Below, piece by piece: positions 17,501 to 43,352 of a stretch of DNA of 64,000 nucleotides (its first letter is position 1; each line of letters starts with the position of its first letter). The DNA is from Tigriopus japonicus. Taxonomy: Eukaryota > Arthropoda > Copepoda > Harpacticoida > Harpacticidae. Location of the stretch: positions 569,875 through 633,874 of the forward strand of contig JAAGOF010000096.1 of the NCBI GenBank assembly GCA_010645155.1. Direction: 5' to 3'. Below the pieces are notes generated by a model. That model did not search any database. It was not told where the DNA came from and saw only the letters and a program-made list of their open reading frames with translations. The translations under genes were made by a program, and so were the position numbers.

Positions 17501-19214
17501 CATTAGTATTAAGAAACCAATAAATATTACATTTTGTTTGATTTCTTATCAAATAAGATCCTTAGAACCCGATACGGATGCAACTGTCATAACAATGCAC
17601 AAAGTAAGATTACGTAGTTTTTTCACGAATTATTAACCGATACGATGGATGGGACAAAATATAAAATTGTATTATAACCCAGTATGGTATTAACGAGAAT
17701 TTCCTCTTAACCATATGGGAGAAAAATAATCCATGGACGGATGTACGTTTGGAAAAATGGATTCACTAAAATCAAAGATTTGAGCATGTTAATTTAAGGT
17801 AATTTTTAAGCCTATCAAATGGGCACAAGTTATCCTGAACATCCTGAAAAAGGTACTTGAAAAGCCAAAAAGCAGCTTTGTCGTTAATTTTGATGGATTT
17901 TTTGGCAATACTCGAAAAAAAATCTACAGATTCGATCCACTTCGAAAATTCAAGTCAGCGAACTGACACTCTTGATTAAGAAAAAAAATTGGCCCCACTT
18001 ATCCCCACCTTAACGTACATCAGAACATTCCACAAAGATCTCGTTCAACCTTAAATGACCTTAAGACAGAATTGAAAATAATTATTAGGGTTTTCGCCTT
18101 GCCATGAAAAACGTTAGCTCTAAAACAATGTGTTGTAAGAGGAATTTTTTAAAACTGCCCATTTTGAACTTTGGGTTTCTTCTTTAGGTCGTTCAAAATC
18201 AAATAAATTATACTAAGCATAAAGTGGTCATTTCTTCTCTTTATAATTGGGCCAAAACTTTGAAAAAATATTAACAAAAGAGCAAACCAGTGTTGTTCAA
18301 GGTGATTTTTCCTCCATCTAAAAAATCTACATGAAGCGGAAAAGTGTAATTTTAAAACAAGGGAAAAAGCTTGGCAATCAATTCATTTCTGTCCTAGTTT
18401 GGGGAAAATCAGTCTTAATGAGGAATGATTTGAAAACTTAAAAGGTGAGAATTTCCGCCTCATAATAGTGCTTGTCCCCAAAGAAAGGTTAATTTAGTTT
18501 ACGACACTAAATTTTCGACCTTAAAACCGATAATACAAAATCTGTGTTCGACTTAAAAATGAAATCAAACATTGTCGACCCGAAACAATTTTTGATTGAA
18601 TTCGCATTTTACTACCCTTCTTATTTACTATTTTTAAGGCTTAAGTTGATCTGCCAGAAAACTTAACTCCTTGCGATAAAAACGAACCACCAACTACCCT
18701 TAAATTTGTTGTTAACTTTTTAGACGGTTGAATTTTGGTTCCAGTTTTGGTCCCTATCATTTCGCATTCGATTTTTAAGCTACATTACTATCGATTCAGA
18801 ACGGTTCATAAGACTCTAGGTTAAGTGATATGTGTGCAAAAATCCAACCATCCAGTACTTACAAATATCGTTGGTGTTGTCGAACAGTTTAAATAGCTTT
18901 TCATACAACTTCTTGAGAACTGGCCTCGGTAAACAAGATTGAAGCCAATCCTTGAACGAAATCCACGAAGGATCCAACCAAGGCCTCGTTGGAAAAGACG
19001 ATTTTCTAACCTTGGCCTTGGCCTCTAATTGATTCGCGATGAAACTGGCGAATCTGCAATAATAAGAACAACAACAAACAGTTCATTGTTATAGGAATCA
19101 AAGGAATACACAAATATTAGTCTAAAGGTACTTGACTATGGCCAGCTCTTCGAGATGATTGGGCTTGGTAGAGATCAAAGAGAGGTGTTCCAAGGCCAAA
19201 GGTTGGTTTTCCAT
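14532..19214 (-). CDS. Leucine-rich-repeat-like protein of unknown function, four exons
   Basis: Exons 19214-19132, 18863-19053 (minus), 16283-16974 (minus) and 14532-15164 (minus) have consistent GT-AG borders and phases and encode 532 residues. The start ATG (19214-19212) opens MENQPLALEHLSL. From about residue 140 the sequence shows irregular leucine-rich repeats such as LPHLKYLTLLG, FKLNKLTLTGPL, QPELKELDLTAF and CPKLVNLML, as in F-box/RNI-type LRR proteins. A possible degenerate F-box-like stretch is IQELPSDLIFVLWW near residue 108. No signal peptide or membrane segment is seen. The gene starts only 99 bp downstream of the SIL1 stop on the same strand. The specific function is unknown; a ligase adaptor role would be speculation. 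Confidence 0.8.
15165..16282 (-). other. Intron 3 of the LRR-like gene
   Basis: AT-rich intron with donor GTAAGT (minus strand, starting at 16282) and acceptor ATTTCAG just before 15164. No internal gene or delimited repeat seen. Confidence 0.75.
16975..18862 (-). other. Intron 2 of the LRR-like gene
   Basis: Donor GTAAGT on the minus strand at 18862-18857; acceptor TTTCAG before 16974. It contains a degraded TAGTGATGGACCGAAA-family MITE (17196-17395). Nothing else was recognised. Confidence 0.75.
17196..17395. mobile_element. Degraded copy of the TAGTGATGGACCGAAA hAT MITE
   Basis: Begins with TAGTGATGGACCGAAAG and ends in a decayed inverted match (TGCTGTCCATCAATA). An internal GTCAGAGGTTTTTAGAC segment matches the intact copy at 24170-24499. 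Shorter than the other copies; no clear target duplication. Confidence 0.55.
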
Positions 19215-19253
19215 TTTGAACACAAATAAATGGTCATTAGATCACGCTTTGTT

Positions 19254-19277
19254 TTTATTGTCTAAGGGTGACTGAAA
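19254..19277 (-). promoter_or_regulatory. SIL1 poly(A) signal and candidate trans-splice acceptor in a 99-bp intergenic gap
   Basis: Reading the minus strand between the SIL1 stop and the next ATG, there is a TTTCAG acceptor-like site (19277-19272) and then AATAAA (19259-19254). Both genes' 3' and 5' signals must fit in this gap. The acceptor role is inferred. Confidence 0.35.
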
Positions 19278-19313
19278 CATATTAAGATAAAAAAGCTCCT
19301 AAAAACATATGAA

Positions 19314-20477
19314 TCACAGTTCTGAATGAGATGATTTGACTGCTAATTGGGAGATGATTTTGTCCATGGCCTCGATTGTGGCCTCCATTTCGTGCTCTTC
19401 CGCGATATTTCTGGCCTCCAAATCAATTCGGACTTTTTGGAATTGGGGAATCAGGTTTTGGAATGGTTGATAACACGGTTTTTGGAATACGGACACGATG
19501 GAGATCACTCTGTCCAAGACATCCAATCGCTCAGCGCTTAAAAGGTCACCGCATAGGGTAACAATTTGGTCGCACTCAATGGCATCCTCTATTAAGTGAT
19601 CACGGCTCAAATCCGCAAAAAGAGTCAGAATTTTGAGCTTGAGCTTGAGATCTGAGGTTTGGATAAGTTTGGGTTTGAGAATATTAAAGCCCTTTTCCCC
19701 TATAAAGGCTTCTAGACAAGGTGTATGTCCACGAATGAAACACGATAGGGCGTGAACCAAGGAAACACTCACGGAGACCTCGGTTTCGCGGGCAATTTGG
19801 TCCAATAAAACTTGCATCCAAGACTGCAATAAGAGCTGATCTTGAACTAAAGGATGGCTTTGAACCCCGGCAGCGAAGATTAAGGCCGCTTGAGTCCTTA
19901 CTGAAGGCTCTGATGACGCCAATGCCGGTTTGACAATCTTGTCCATGCCACCAATATGGACAAAATCCCGAGCGTTGTCATACTGATGCAGTAGATATTC
20001 CAGGTCGTCAAGGATGACCAATTGCTCTTCAGCCGAACTATTCCCGTAGGTTTGAACTAATGAATCCACTTGCTCAAACTCAGTGTTCATCTTGAGCTTA
20101 TTCTTAGCCAAAATGTCCTGCAATTCGGCGTAGGTCCTCAAATTGTCTGGCGGGCCAACAGGTACCTGGGTCCCATGGTCGTCATCGATCTTGGCTACAC
20201 TTTCTGCTTGTGGTGACAAAAGTTTGGCTTCCTTGGTCCCAGTCGCCAAATTCATGCGGTAATGAAGTCCTCCAGGCACCACTTGACCGGGTCGAATTGG
20301 CTGCCAATCTTCCGTGGCTTCAAAAACGTCAGAGTGATTCAAGGGAACGGTATCCTGGTCGACCTGGTGGTCCTCAGGTTCACTGGATCCTGGATACACC
20401 ATCACGTTGTGGGCCTGTCCACAGATCAATTCCCAAGGGCAAATCCAGAGCAGATACAGAAAAATACGGGACCGCAT
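19314..20477 (-). CDS. Sil1: SIL1 nucleotide exchange factor, ER lumen
   Basis: Intronless 387-residue protein. Residues 1-20 are a signal peptide. The conserved SIL1 N-terminal motif EDWQPIRPGQVVPGGLHYR is present, followed by armadillo-like helical repeats (for example LEYLLHQYDNARDFVHIGG and VRTQAALIFAAGVQSHP). SIL1 binds the Hsp70 BiP in the ER and drives ADP release. The C-terminus ends HSEL, compatible with KDEL-receptor retrieval. The length is close to that of known SIL1 proteins (human 461, with a longer N-terminus). It is divergent with the N4BP2-like gene at 20896 and in tandem with the LRR-like gene, 99 bp downstream. Identity is well supported. Confidence 0.93.
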   Translation of the reverse strand: MRSRIFLYLLWICPWELICGQAHNVMVYPGSSEPEDHQVDQDTVPLNHSDVFEATEDWQPIRPGQVVPGGLHYRMNLATGTKEAKLLSPQAESVAKIDDDHGTQVPVGPPDNLRTYAELQDILAKNKLKMNTEFEQVDSLVQTYGNSSAEEQLVILDDLEYLLHQYDNARDFVHIGGMDKIVKPALASSEPSVRTQAALIFAAGVQSHPLVQDQLLLQSWMQVLLDQIARETEVSVSVSLVHALSCFIRGHTPCLEAFIGEKGFNILKPKLIQTSDLKLKLKILTLFADLSRDHLIEDAIECDQIVTLCGDLLSAERLDVLDRVISIVSVFQKPCYQPFQNLIPQFQKVRIDLEARNIAEEHEMEATIEAMDKIISQLAVKSSHSEL

Positions 20478-20895
20478 GTTGTTGTTGTCTCCTGTGCTGT
20501 ATCAGCATTCAGCAATCACCCTGTGGTTGGACATCTCAGCTGAATGCTGTCATCATTCTAAAGGGTGCCATCCTGACCATTGGGAGACCTCTCATCCTAA
20601 TCCCCCTGGGTGCCATGTTCCCTTCCTTTGCCCAGAACCCCTTTGAATAAGACGCCCAGAAATAACCGTTGTCCATTTACCCCTGCAGCCATTGCCCCCG
20701 CTGCGTCTCCAGTCGTGTACGTTGGTCTATATAAAGTAAACAAATACTGCGTCATTCTCTAGTCAAGGTTACCGTGGTGATTCCTTCTTTGACAGTTCGT
20801 TTTCTCTTCTCCTTGAGAGTGAGCGAATCCTTTTTGGCATCACAAGATTATGAGTCTAGTTGGGACCCTTAATCCTTCATCTTGTAAGATCGAAC
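20478..20895. promoter_or_regulatory. Divergent promoter region between SIL1 and the N4BP2-like gene
   Basis: A 418-bp gap separates the divergent start codons. A TATATAAA box at 20728-20735 faces right; an initiator-like TCATTC lies about 24 bp downstream near 20752. No comparable TATA is obvious for SIL1. Confidence 0.45.
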
Positions 20896-23141
20896 ATGGC
20901 TTTAGAAGCACCCTTATCGTCTTATTCCGATGCGGTCTTGATCCATTTGTTCCCGCAACTTTCATCCTCTGTGGTGACCGAGGTGGTGGGGGCCCTCTCC
21001 AAGGGACCTCATGATCGGGTCCAAGCTCTGGAGCACTTGTTGCTCCTGAATCCATCTACCCATTGGATTCAAGCCGTGCTTCGGGAGGCTCAACAACAAC
21101 CCCTTATGATTCTCCTCAGGTAAATTGACTACAGTCAACAAAAGGCGAAATTTGAATATTTTCCGTCAGTTGGTGTATTTGAGCTTTTTTTACAGCAAAT
21201 TTCTGTTCCACGTGTCAAATATTCATTGAGAAGTTCAAAAATAAGTCAAGCTTTTGACTTCAGGTTACGATTTTTGGAGCTGCATTAGTACTGTGACCGC
21301 CCAGTCAGCTGTTCGTTGAAGGACCGTAATGGTCTCAAAAAATTGAGATTATCCTTCAATAATCAATATGCTTTAGTTGAATATCGAGAATGATTCTTTT
21401 TTAAACAGATGTAATGGATTTTATTGAGCTAGATACTAAAAAACTCGACGTTCTTACTAACTTTATTGAGGATTGAGACTTGGAGGGGAAGGAGACAATG
21501 ACTTCAATTTGCTTCCATGAAATATTGAAATATTCATTTCAATCAATCTTTGGGTAGAGATTTCTTAAGCATCGCACTAAGGTAATTTAACTTTTTGTTT
21601 TTTAACAGAGGATTACCAGGTTCAGGCAAATCGACTCTGGCGGAAATATTGACCCAATTGAGACCGGATTCCAGTGAGATTTGCAGTGCCGACGATTTCT
21701 TCGTCGGTCCGGATAAGGTATACGTGTACTTTCACGCGCTGATCAAAAAAGCCCACGAATGGTGCCAGAACAAGGCCAAAAAGGCCATGAGGAAGAAGAA
21801 ACAACTAGTCTTGATTGACAACACCCACACGGTGGTAAGTTTTAAATGTCCATGAACACTTCAATGAACTGTTGTTTTAACCTAGATTCATCATTACAGG
21901 CCTGGGAAATGGAGGTTTATTGTCGATTAGCCAAGGAATTCAACTACACCGTCTTGGTGCTTGAACCAGATACGCCCTGGCGTTATAACCCATCCGAATT
22001 AGCTCAAAAGACCCGCCATGGTGTGCCTTTGGACAAGATCATGATAATGGCTCAACGATACGAGAGAGATCTTACCATTGAAGCCATTTGTGCCTCGATT
22101 CCTCGCCATCTTCAGCCTAAAATGACCTCAATCCAGTGCTTGATCCGAAAACACGCCGTGATCACCCCAGAACCCAAGCAAAGTTCGTCGCCCAAGCCAC
22201 AAGATGCCGATTTTCAGTCCATCCTGCAATGCTTCCCAACTATGAACATAGAGGAGATCTTTCCCCTATATCTTCAAAGTCAGGGAGACATGAATAAGGC
22301 TGTGAATTTGATCTTGGAGCATCAGGCCGACATTGAGAACGCTTTAGAACGTGATGCTCCCGAGGAGTTCTCATTGGTTTTGGATGCCGAATTCGCCGCC
22401 AAACTTGAAGCTAGCTTTGGTTCCGTAAGGAAAAATGGGAATTTTCCAGGAGCAATGGATTGTAAGATCCCTAAATCCTTGGCCAAGGTGATCTTTGGCT
22501 ACTGGAAAAGGGATTATGCAGCCCAATTGTCCTTGGCCAAGGCTGAAGAACTAAATCAAGTCCAAAAGGGCAATCTTTTTTCCACGCAAATCCACAAACC
22601 TTCGGCCTCGTCGTCCAATAACTCCATGGCAAATGGCGTCCATAAAATGTGGACCTCTGATGTTTTAGAGCCAGCTAATCAAGTGGTCACACGACAAGAG
22701 ATTGATTTATTGAAGGCCAAGAGGGCAGAGTGCTATCAAAAGGCTGCTCGAGCTTTTAAAGGTAAGAAAGGAGGTGAAGCCTTCTATTATTCCGATGAAG
22801 GTCGTCGACTCACCAGTCAAATTGAGAGCTTGGAGTCCAACTATCGCTATCAAACCTTCGTTCAGTCCAATGAAGGCCGAAGTACCAATTCGATCGACCT
22901 TCATGGATTCACGGTTGAAGAGGCTGTGGAGAATCTGGAGTGGTTCCTGGATCTAAAACAGGACCAATTGGACCATTCCGTGTATGCGACAAGTCATTTG
23001 GAAGTGATCACTGGCAGAGGCTCGTCATCCAAGGCCAGAATTAAACCTGCGGCCATCAAGTACTTGGAGGAAAGAGGCCTTAGTTTCAGTGAAATCAATC
23101 AGGGAAGTCTGAGAGTGCTCATCAAGAGGAACGCAGGATAG
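20896..23141 (+). CDS. N4BP2: N4BP2/NONU-1-like protein: P-loop kinase-like, CUE and Smr endonuclease domains
   Basis: Exons 20896-21119, 21609-21834 and 21900-23141 join in frame into 563 residues. The Walker A loop GLPGSGKST (residues 76-84) spans the first junction region and is followed by a polynucleotide-kinase-like ATPase fold. A CUE-type ubiquitin-binding segment (FQSILQCFPTMNIEEIFPLY) lies at about 244-282. DUF1771 (about 420-475) precedes a C-terminal Smr domain with IDLHG and the GRG loop. Metazoan N4BP2 and worm NONU-1, with yeast Cue2, cleave mRNA at collided ribosomes (no-go decay). This protein is much shorter than vertebrate N4BP2. The upstream in-frame start is not an ATG, so M at 20896 was chosen. 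Family assignment is strong. Confidence 0.9.
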
Positions 23142-23816
23142 AGAGACCCAGTTGTTTTCAGTCAGTACAAATGTACCGATCCGTACCTCACACAAACCAT
23201 ATTTTTTACATACTCAACCAACACAAAGTCGTGCTTTTTCTTGTGCGAAGAAGTCATTTATGTGTGCCTTATCTCTGATTAAAAAATCGAAATAGTGCCT
23301 CAAAGAGTTGTTAAGAATACTAATACTTTATTGAGGGTTTCCTTTATGACGTAACCGGGAAATTTATTAAGGTTCAGAAGCGTAAATTCTCTATTTATTC
23401 ATGGGGCAACCAAATACTTAAGATTAAATCCATTTAGGTTTTTGCCGTTTGGGAGGTGATTTGATATTGTCCGTTGTTTTGAGAAACGCTAAGGAAAATA
23501 TTCAGATGTAAATGAAAATGGCTTTTACTTAATTCCGGTAAAAAGAACTTCGTGAAATTCTGTCTAAACTGATGGCTTTCGTTAAGGTATCAATAATATT
23601 TGGGAAAAATTCTTGAAATGGGAGAAAATATATGCTTTCCACCAAAAACATAAAGAAATCTCTTAATACCACTACTCGAAAATGCTAAAAAATGTTTTTT
23701 TTTCCTTTCCACATAACTTCACTTATCAAATTTGTTCCTTTGAAAATGCAGGACTCAATCTTTCACATTAATTTTGGCTAAATTTGGGCAAGAGATGTTC
23801 TCTTTCTTATGGTATT
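23142..23816. other. Downstream spacer of the N4BP2-like gene
   Basis: Probable 3' UTR followed by AT-rich spacer. No gene or repeat delimited. Confidence 0.5.
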
Positions 23817-24865
23817 CAGGGATGGGGAGCAATTGCAATTTCTATTAGAATCACATGTATTTGTAATCAATTACATTTTTGAGCCAAATAATGGTGATCG
23901 TAATTAATTACATTTTGTGCCATGTAATTGAAATCAAAATATCAGTTTTCGCTTGAAATTTTTTTTTGTCATCAATTTGAGGTACTTGTGATGCCACTAA
24001 CAGACAGGTTATGTTACAACACACACCCAAGCTATAATATCTAATTATCTTTAAACCACAAGAGCTTTTGATCATGATTTTTGTGTCAGGAGGTAAAGCA
24101 TTTCACAACCTGGGGCAGACAAATGAGGTGCAGAGATAAACGATTCGATAAAATCGTCATACTTGATATTAGTGATGGACCGAAAAGGCTCATAACCGAA
24201 ACCGAAAGTTTCGGCCGAAAGAGGGCTTAACCGAAACCGAAACCGAAATCGAAAGCAGTGTTCACTGTTTACAAAATTGTTCAAATGCAAAATCCGCCTT
24301 AAAAATTAGAATGTGTTCGATGTTGGGTAGTCGCAAATTTTGAAAAATCTTAAAACTTAAATTTCAGAGGTTTTTGGACCAATTTCTTTTTTCGATTTTG
24401 TTGTCAAACTCCATTTTATTTAGTGCTTGTCTGCTTTCGGTTTCGGTAGGCATAACCGAAACCGAAATTTCGGCCGAAAGCGCTTTCGGTCCATCACTAC
24501 TTTATATACATGTACAAAGTTCGTGTTTTCTGAAAAGGAAAAATCTACCTTGTAATCAATCACAAAATAGTCAATCATCATAATACCCTGTTCATAAGCT
24601 TTTTAGAAAATCACTCTTTCATATTAACTTTCAGTCATTATAAGTTTCCACTTGGTGCATCACTCCTTAAAAATGGTAGATCTGTTTATTTTTCTTCATT
24701 TTGGAAGGGCAAAAAGGTGAAAGAGACGAAAAATTTGTAATTAGCATGTAATTGTAACTGAAGCCAAATAATTTTTTGGATGATGTAATTGTAATTAATT
24801 ACATTTTCGACGAAGTAGTTGTAATTGTTAATAATTACATTTTCCAAGTAGTTGACCCCACCCTG
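23817..24865. mobile_element. hAT-type element with exact 8-bp target duplication
   Basis: The left end CAGGGATGGGGAGCAA and the inverted right end TTGACCCCACCCTG are imperfect TIRs. Identical flanks ATGGTATT lie at 23809-23816 and 24866-24873. Subterminal regions are packed with AATTAATTACATTTT motifs in both orientations. It carries no transposase and was later invaded by the MITE at 24170-24499. Confidence 0.85.
24170..24499 (+). mobile_element. hAT MITE, TAGTGATGGACCGAAA family, nested
   Basis: Ends TAGTGATGGACCGAAA and TTTCGGTCCATCACTA are inverted repeats. Flanking 8-mers CTTGATAT (24162-24169) and CTTTATAT (24500-24507) match 7/8. Internal tandem ACCGAAACCGAAA motifs occur near both ends. 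It sits inside the element 23817-24865. Confidence 0.85.
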
Positions 24866-24873
24866 ATGGTATT

Positions 24874-25747
24874 TATGTTCCACAAACGATGTACCGTTCG
24901 AAATTTGTGGCAAGATCTGATTAATGGCCTCAGAAATCATAACAGTTCTGATTTGGTTCACAGATCTTTATTTATTTTTATTTTTTGCTATTTCTGATTG
25001 ATTCAAATACTTCTTTCAAAGTCAAGTGATGTTGAAATATTTAGCCTTATTGTATATTTTAAATAAGACTGGAGCTCTCCAGACCACGCTCTTTGTTTGC
25101 ATTACCTATTTTTGACGAACTAGGTAATTTGCCATTCTTCACGACCTTGGTAATGAAGATATTCAGAATTTGAAAAAGAAGCATTTGGAGTGAAGGAGGA
25201 ATTTAATGTCAACACAGAAAACGATACTGTATAAAAATCATCTCTGATTCACATGGCAATAATAAGTAGTTGGCAGAGAGGGCCCATTTCAAAACAATCT
25301 TGATATCATATTCAACATCACAAAGAAACAATTTGGAAAGATTAAGTTGATTCGGATATGGGACTAGAGGTCTGAATTGAAATGTGATTTACCAAAGTTG
25401 AAACTCTCCCTTATTCATCTTAACAAGAAGGAGAAAAGGGAGTGACTGGAAAACAATTCGTTTGTGTATAGGTAATCACAGAATATTAACGGGGCATGGT
25501 GGATGTGCATTTTTTTGGTCGTAATAGAAGACCATACAGAATGTGCGTGAAGGTTGGGTGGGTTGTTCGATTGGTTAGTTGCGAGGGGTTAAGTAGGTGG
25601 TGTGTGTCTGTGCGCATGTAGTGCTCTCTTGCAAGTGGTCCAGGTGTTAAGGCCAATTAGAAGCTCCTTCCTTCCACAAGTTAGTGGTGTGGACTTTCTT
25701 TAAATGTAAGAGTAGGGGCCGTCAGTGAGAGCACTACAAAGCAATAG
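24874..25747. other. Spacer and probable slowpoke 3' UTR
   Basis: AT-rich DNA followed by the region downstream of the slowpoke stop at 25748. No gene seen. The 3' end of the slowpoke mRNA is probably within this stretch. Confidence 0.5.
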
Positions 25748-40052
<14,305 letters not shown>

Positions 40053-43000
40053 CTTGGGTGGTGGGTGTCGAGAGTCAACCCATACACGAGAAACCACACG
40101 GTTTTTAGGTCATTTTTTGGCGTTGAGCGACACGAAGGACAGGGATCTGTATCGCTCGAATGCAGGAGTTAATTCCAGTCACTGATCAGGAACACAACGA
40201 ACGAAGGAACGTCTTTTCATTTGGCTCTTTCGCACGGAACACCCTCGTTCCGTCCTTTCCTTTCACTCTCTGAACTTGCACAGCTCAACAACTTGCATGG
40301 ACGGAGCAGCTATCCATGCACCCACCATCCATTCCATTCGTTAGGGGGAAAGCCAATCTTGGCCTACTCGTGTGCCTGGAAAAAGATATCCTTCAAGAAT
40401 GATCCAAAGTGTTCCCCAACTGGCCTCCCAACACGTGGCTGGTAGGGAACATTCAATAACTCAATCCCATATTTCTCCTATCCGAAGGAATATTCATCGT
40501 TTTACATTACGGGAGTTGTTCCAAACAATTTACTCTCCCGTAGATCCATTGAGGTCCAAGGTATAAAATGGCAACCCTGACTAGCACCCACTTGGCTTGG
40601 TTTCTCTCTTTTTCGGACTCAAGGCTCAAGGGAGTCTCAAAGGATATACTGCACATCCTCGTTACTTCTTACCTCGTTACACGGGTTACTACCCGTGTAC
40701 GTCTGTCGTGTACGCACTCAGGGAATATTGGCACAACCGAGCTTTCCCCAAGTTTGCTCCGCCGAGGCCATGCAGACGCCCGAAGGGTTCTGTACAGTAT
40801 CTCAGGAGGATGTCCTGAAAATCGATTTTCCCAGTCCAATTCAAACAAGAGCTTCCAGGGCAGGTAGGCTGCTGCAGCGGCCTCACGGAATTCAGCCCGT
40901 TCTATTGCATGCTTGGCGCCTGTCTGCCCAAATTGCTGGGAACTAGCTCACTCTCAAGAGGAACACGGAACACTTGTGGCAAGGCAACGTTTTCAGACAA
41001 CCCGTCAACATCCTGGGATAGATTGATCATTCATAACTCGGAAATGTTCTGTTTAACATCGCCAAACATCATCTGCTTTTTTGGCTTCTTCCATTTTCAT
41101 AGAGGCAGAACAAAGACACCGTTGTTAATTTGGACTCTATCTTGATGAGAGTTCTAGGAATTTAATGAAGCTTGAAGAAAGGCACTTGGAACGTCATTTA
41201 TTGAAAGAGTTTCGATTTGTATACAAGAGGATCATGGGAATTGGAGAACTTTGTGCTATTCATCAATAGACAGAGGTGAAGATGATTTCGAGATATTTTT
41301 AATATGACGAAGCTGTATTTGTGCCTGTAAAAAGATTTAAAGAAGATGGTTAGGTTATCTACGATTGGTAGACCTTCTTACACACTGCGTTTAAACAAGT
41401 AACCCTCGTGAACATAATGAGTGCAATACCTACTACAAACTAATTTATTAGCTCGAAACATGTAGTGGTATTTATTCAGAAAAATAAATAAAGTTTCATT
41501 GAGGACGATTCATTACTTGTGGAATTATGCCTCCATGACTAATATCCGCTTTCATCTGTAGTACGCTCAAATGGAACCTTGATGATGGCTCCATTTGGAG
41601 TCAAAACTTTTGATGTACTTTTGTGTAAAACTAGAATACTTAGGACCTTAGCAATTGTTTGGACACGATAACGCGTTGCTTCTAAAAAGAATTGGGTGGC
41701 TCACACTTGACTGCACACTTTAAATCGCTATGCACTCAACAAAACAGGTAAACCGTCTCACCAAGTTTTGAACCCTACACCACATTAAGGAAACAAACTT
41801 TTTGTGTTCAAAATTTTGGCTTTGCTTTGGTTTGCCTCTGGTTAGTGTTAAGTTTTCTTAGATCTTCATTTTATGATCTATTTCTTGTTTTTCCAAAATG
41901 TGAAGAGAAGTTAAAGAGGGATGTAAGAACACTTTTGCTGCTGGCCAAAAATGAATGATCCCGCATTCGAACATTTTAATGTTTACCAATGGGGTGTGAT
42001 TTGCGATCGTAACACATCTTTCGATGTTCAATGTACGTTATGTACTTTCGTGGACTTTGAACTATAACATGTGTCAAGTGATTACTGTGCAGTCACTTCT
42101 TACTTTTAAAGAACAAAACCCGGCTTTTACAATAATTCATTTGTAAATAAATGTCAATATTAGTTTTCAAATTAAACAGATTGTCTTAGATACTCTCAAT
42201 GATTGAAACTGGAAAAGTTCCTTGATATTTTGATCCTTGGTTAGGGTTCCCTCTTTTTTAAACCCTTTAAAATTAAATTTTAGACCATTAAAAATGAGAC
42301 ATTTCGATGTTATGTCTCATGTCTATCAAAGAAGTATATTTTTCATTTATAAAATACTTGACGTATTAGTTGAGCTTATTTATCTAGTGAAAACGCCTAC
42401 CATGGGTTTTCAAGTTTCTGCCCTTTTTTCGAAAAAGATGTTTGGCAATTGAAATGATTGTTTTAGGTTGGTTGCGGATTTTTTACTGCCGCTGCAAGTT
42501 ATGTGATTCCCTCCAAAATAAATCATAAACGAAATAATTTAAACAATTATAAATGCTTATACGATTCAGCCTACTTTTTATTAATGTAGTCATTACAATT
42601 ACATTTTGGCTGCAGGATCTTTTATCGAAAATTTACCACACCTGCACCTGTAAAAGGCAGTTTACCTTGTCTAAACGCTCACTTTAGAAAGAGAATTTAA
42701 GGAATTCATCATTAGTTCAAGTCAAAGACGTCTGACCGTGTTGTGGACGTCGTGCTTCACTGTTTCATTCAATTCTTAACTCAAGATTAATGTAGCCCCA
42801 TGAAAATGTCCACTCTTGAATGAGAACAAAGAAAAATTGACGCGGACCAGAAAAGACGGAACCAAAATTATTATACCTTTTTGGCCACAGTTGCAGAAAC
42901 TACTTATACAGGGTGCTCAACAAAAAACGGAAAAACAAACCGCCTCTAAACATACTACGATTAACACATGAAGATTTTTTAGCATATTTTGTGAATTGTT

Positions 43001-43352
43001 TCAAAAGCTAGTCATTAAAGGGACTTCATGAGAAATGTTACAATTCAATGCCTGACTCACAAAAAAGTATGACGGGTGCAATATCATATACTTCAATATT
43101 TCTGAAGGGTGTACTTTTGCTTACAAATGAACCCTTAAAAAAGCTTTGGGTGATACATAGGAAACAGAAGACAAAAACAAACCAGATAAATCAGATGTAA
43201 TTCAGATGTGTACTTAGAGTCAAAGTTAAATACAAATTTCTGAGAAAGTTCTCAAGTTTATCCAACAACACTCAACATCATGCAAGATAAAACTTCAAAT
43301 TTTGAGGAATTTGCTTGAACACCTTAAAAAGCAAACTTTAAAGAAATTATTA
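40053..43352. other. Upstream region of slowpoke and intergenic spacer
   Basis: Probable slowpoke 5' UTR and promoter nearest 40053, then spacer. A perfect short hairpin (TACACGGGTTACTACCCGTGTA-like) is near 40678-40700. A SINE 3' tail in minus orientation is at about 42470-42525. TACAGGGTGCTCAAC at about 42908 resembles a mariner-type end without a recognised partner. No gene seen. Confidence 0.5.

Noticed and set aside
40053..40097. Upstream start for slowpoke at 40097
   Set aside because: That codon is GTG; the first ATG in frame is at 40052 and has a good Kozak context.
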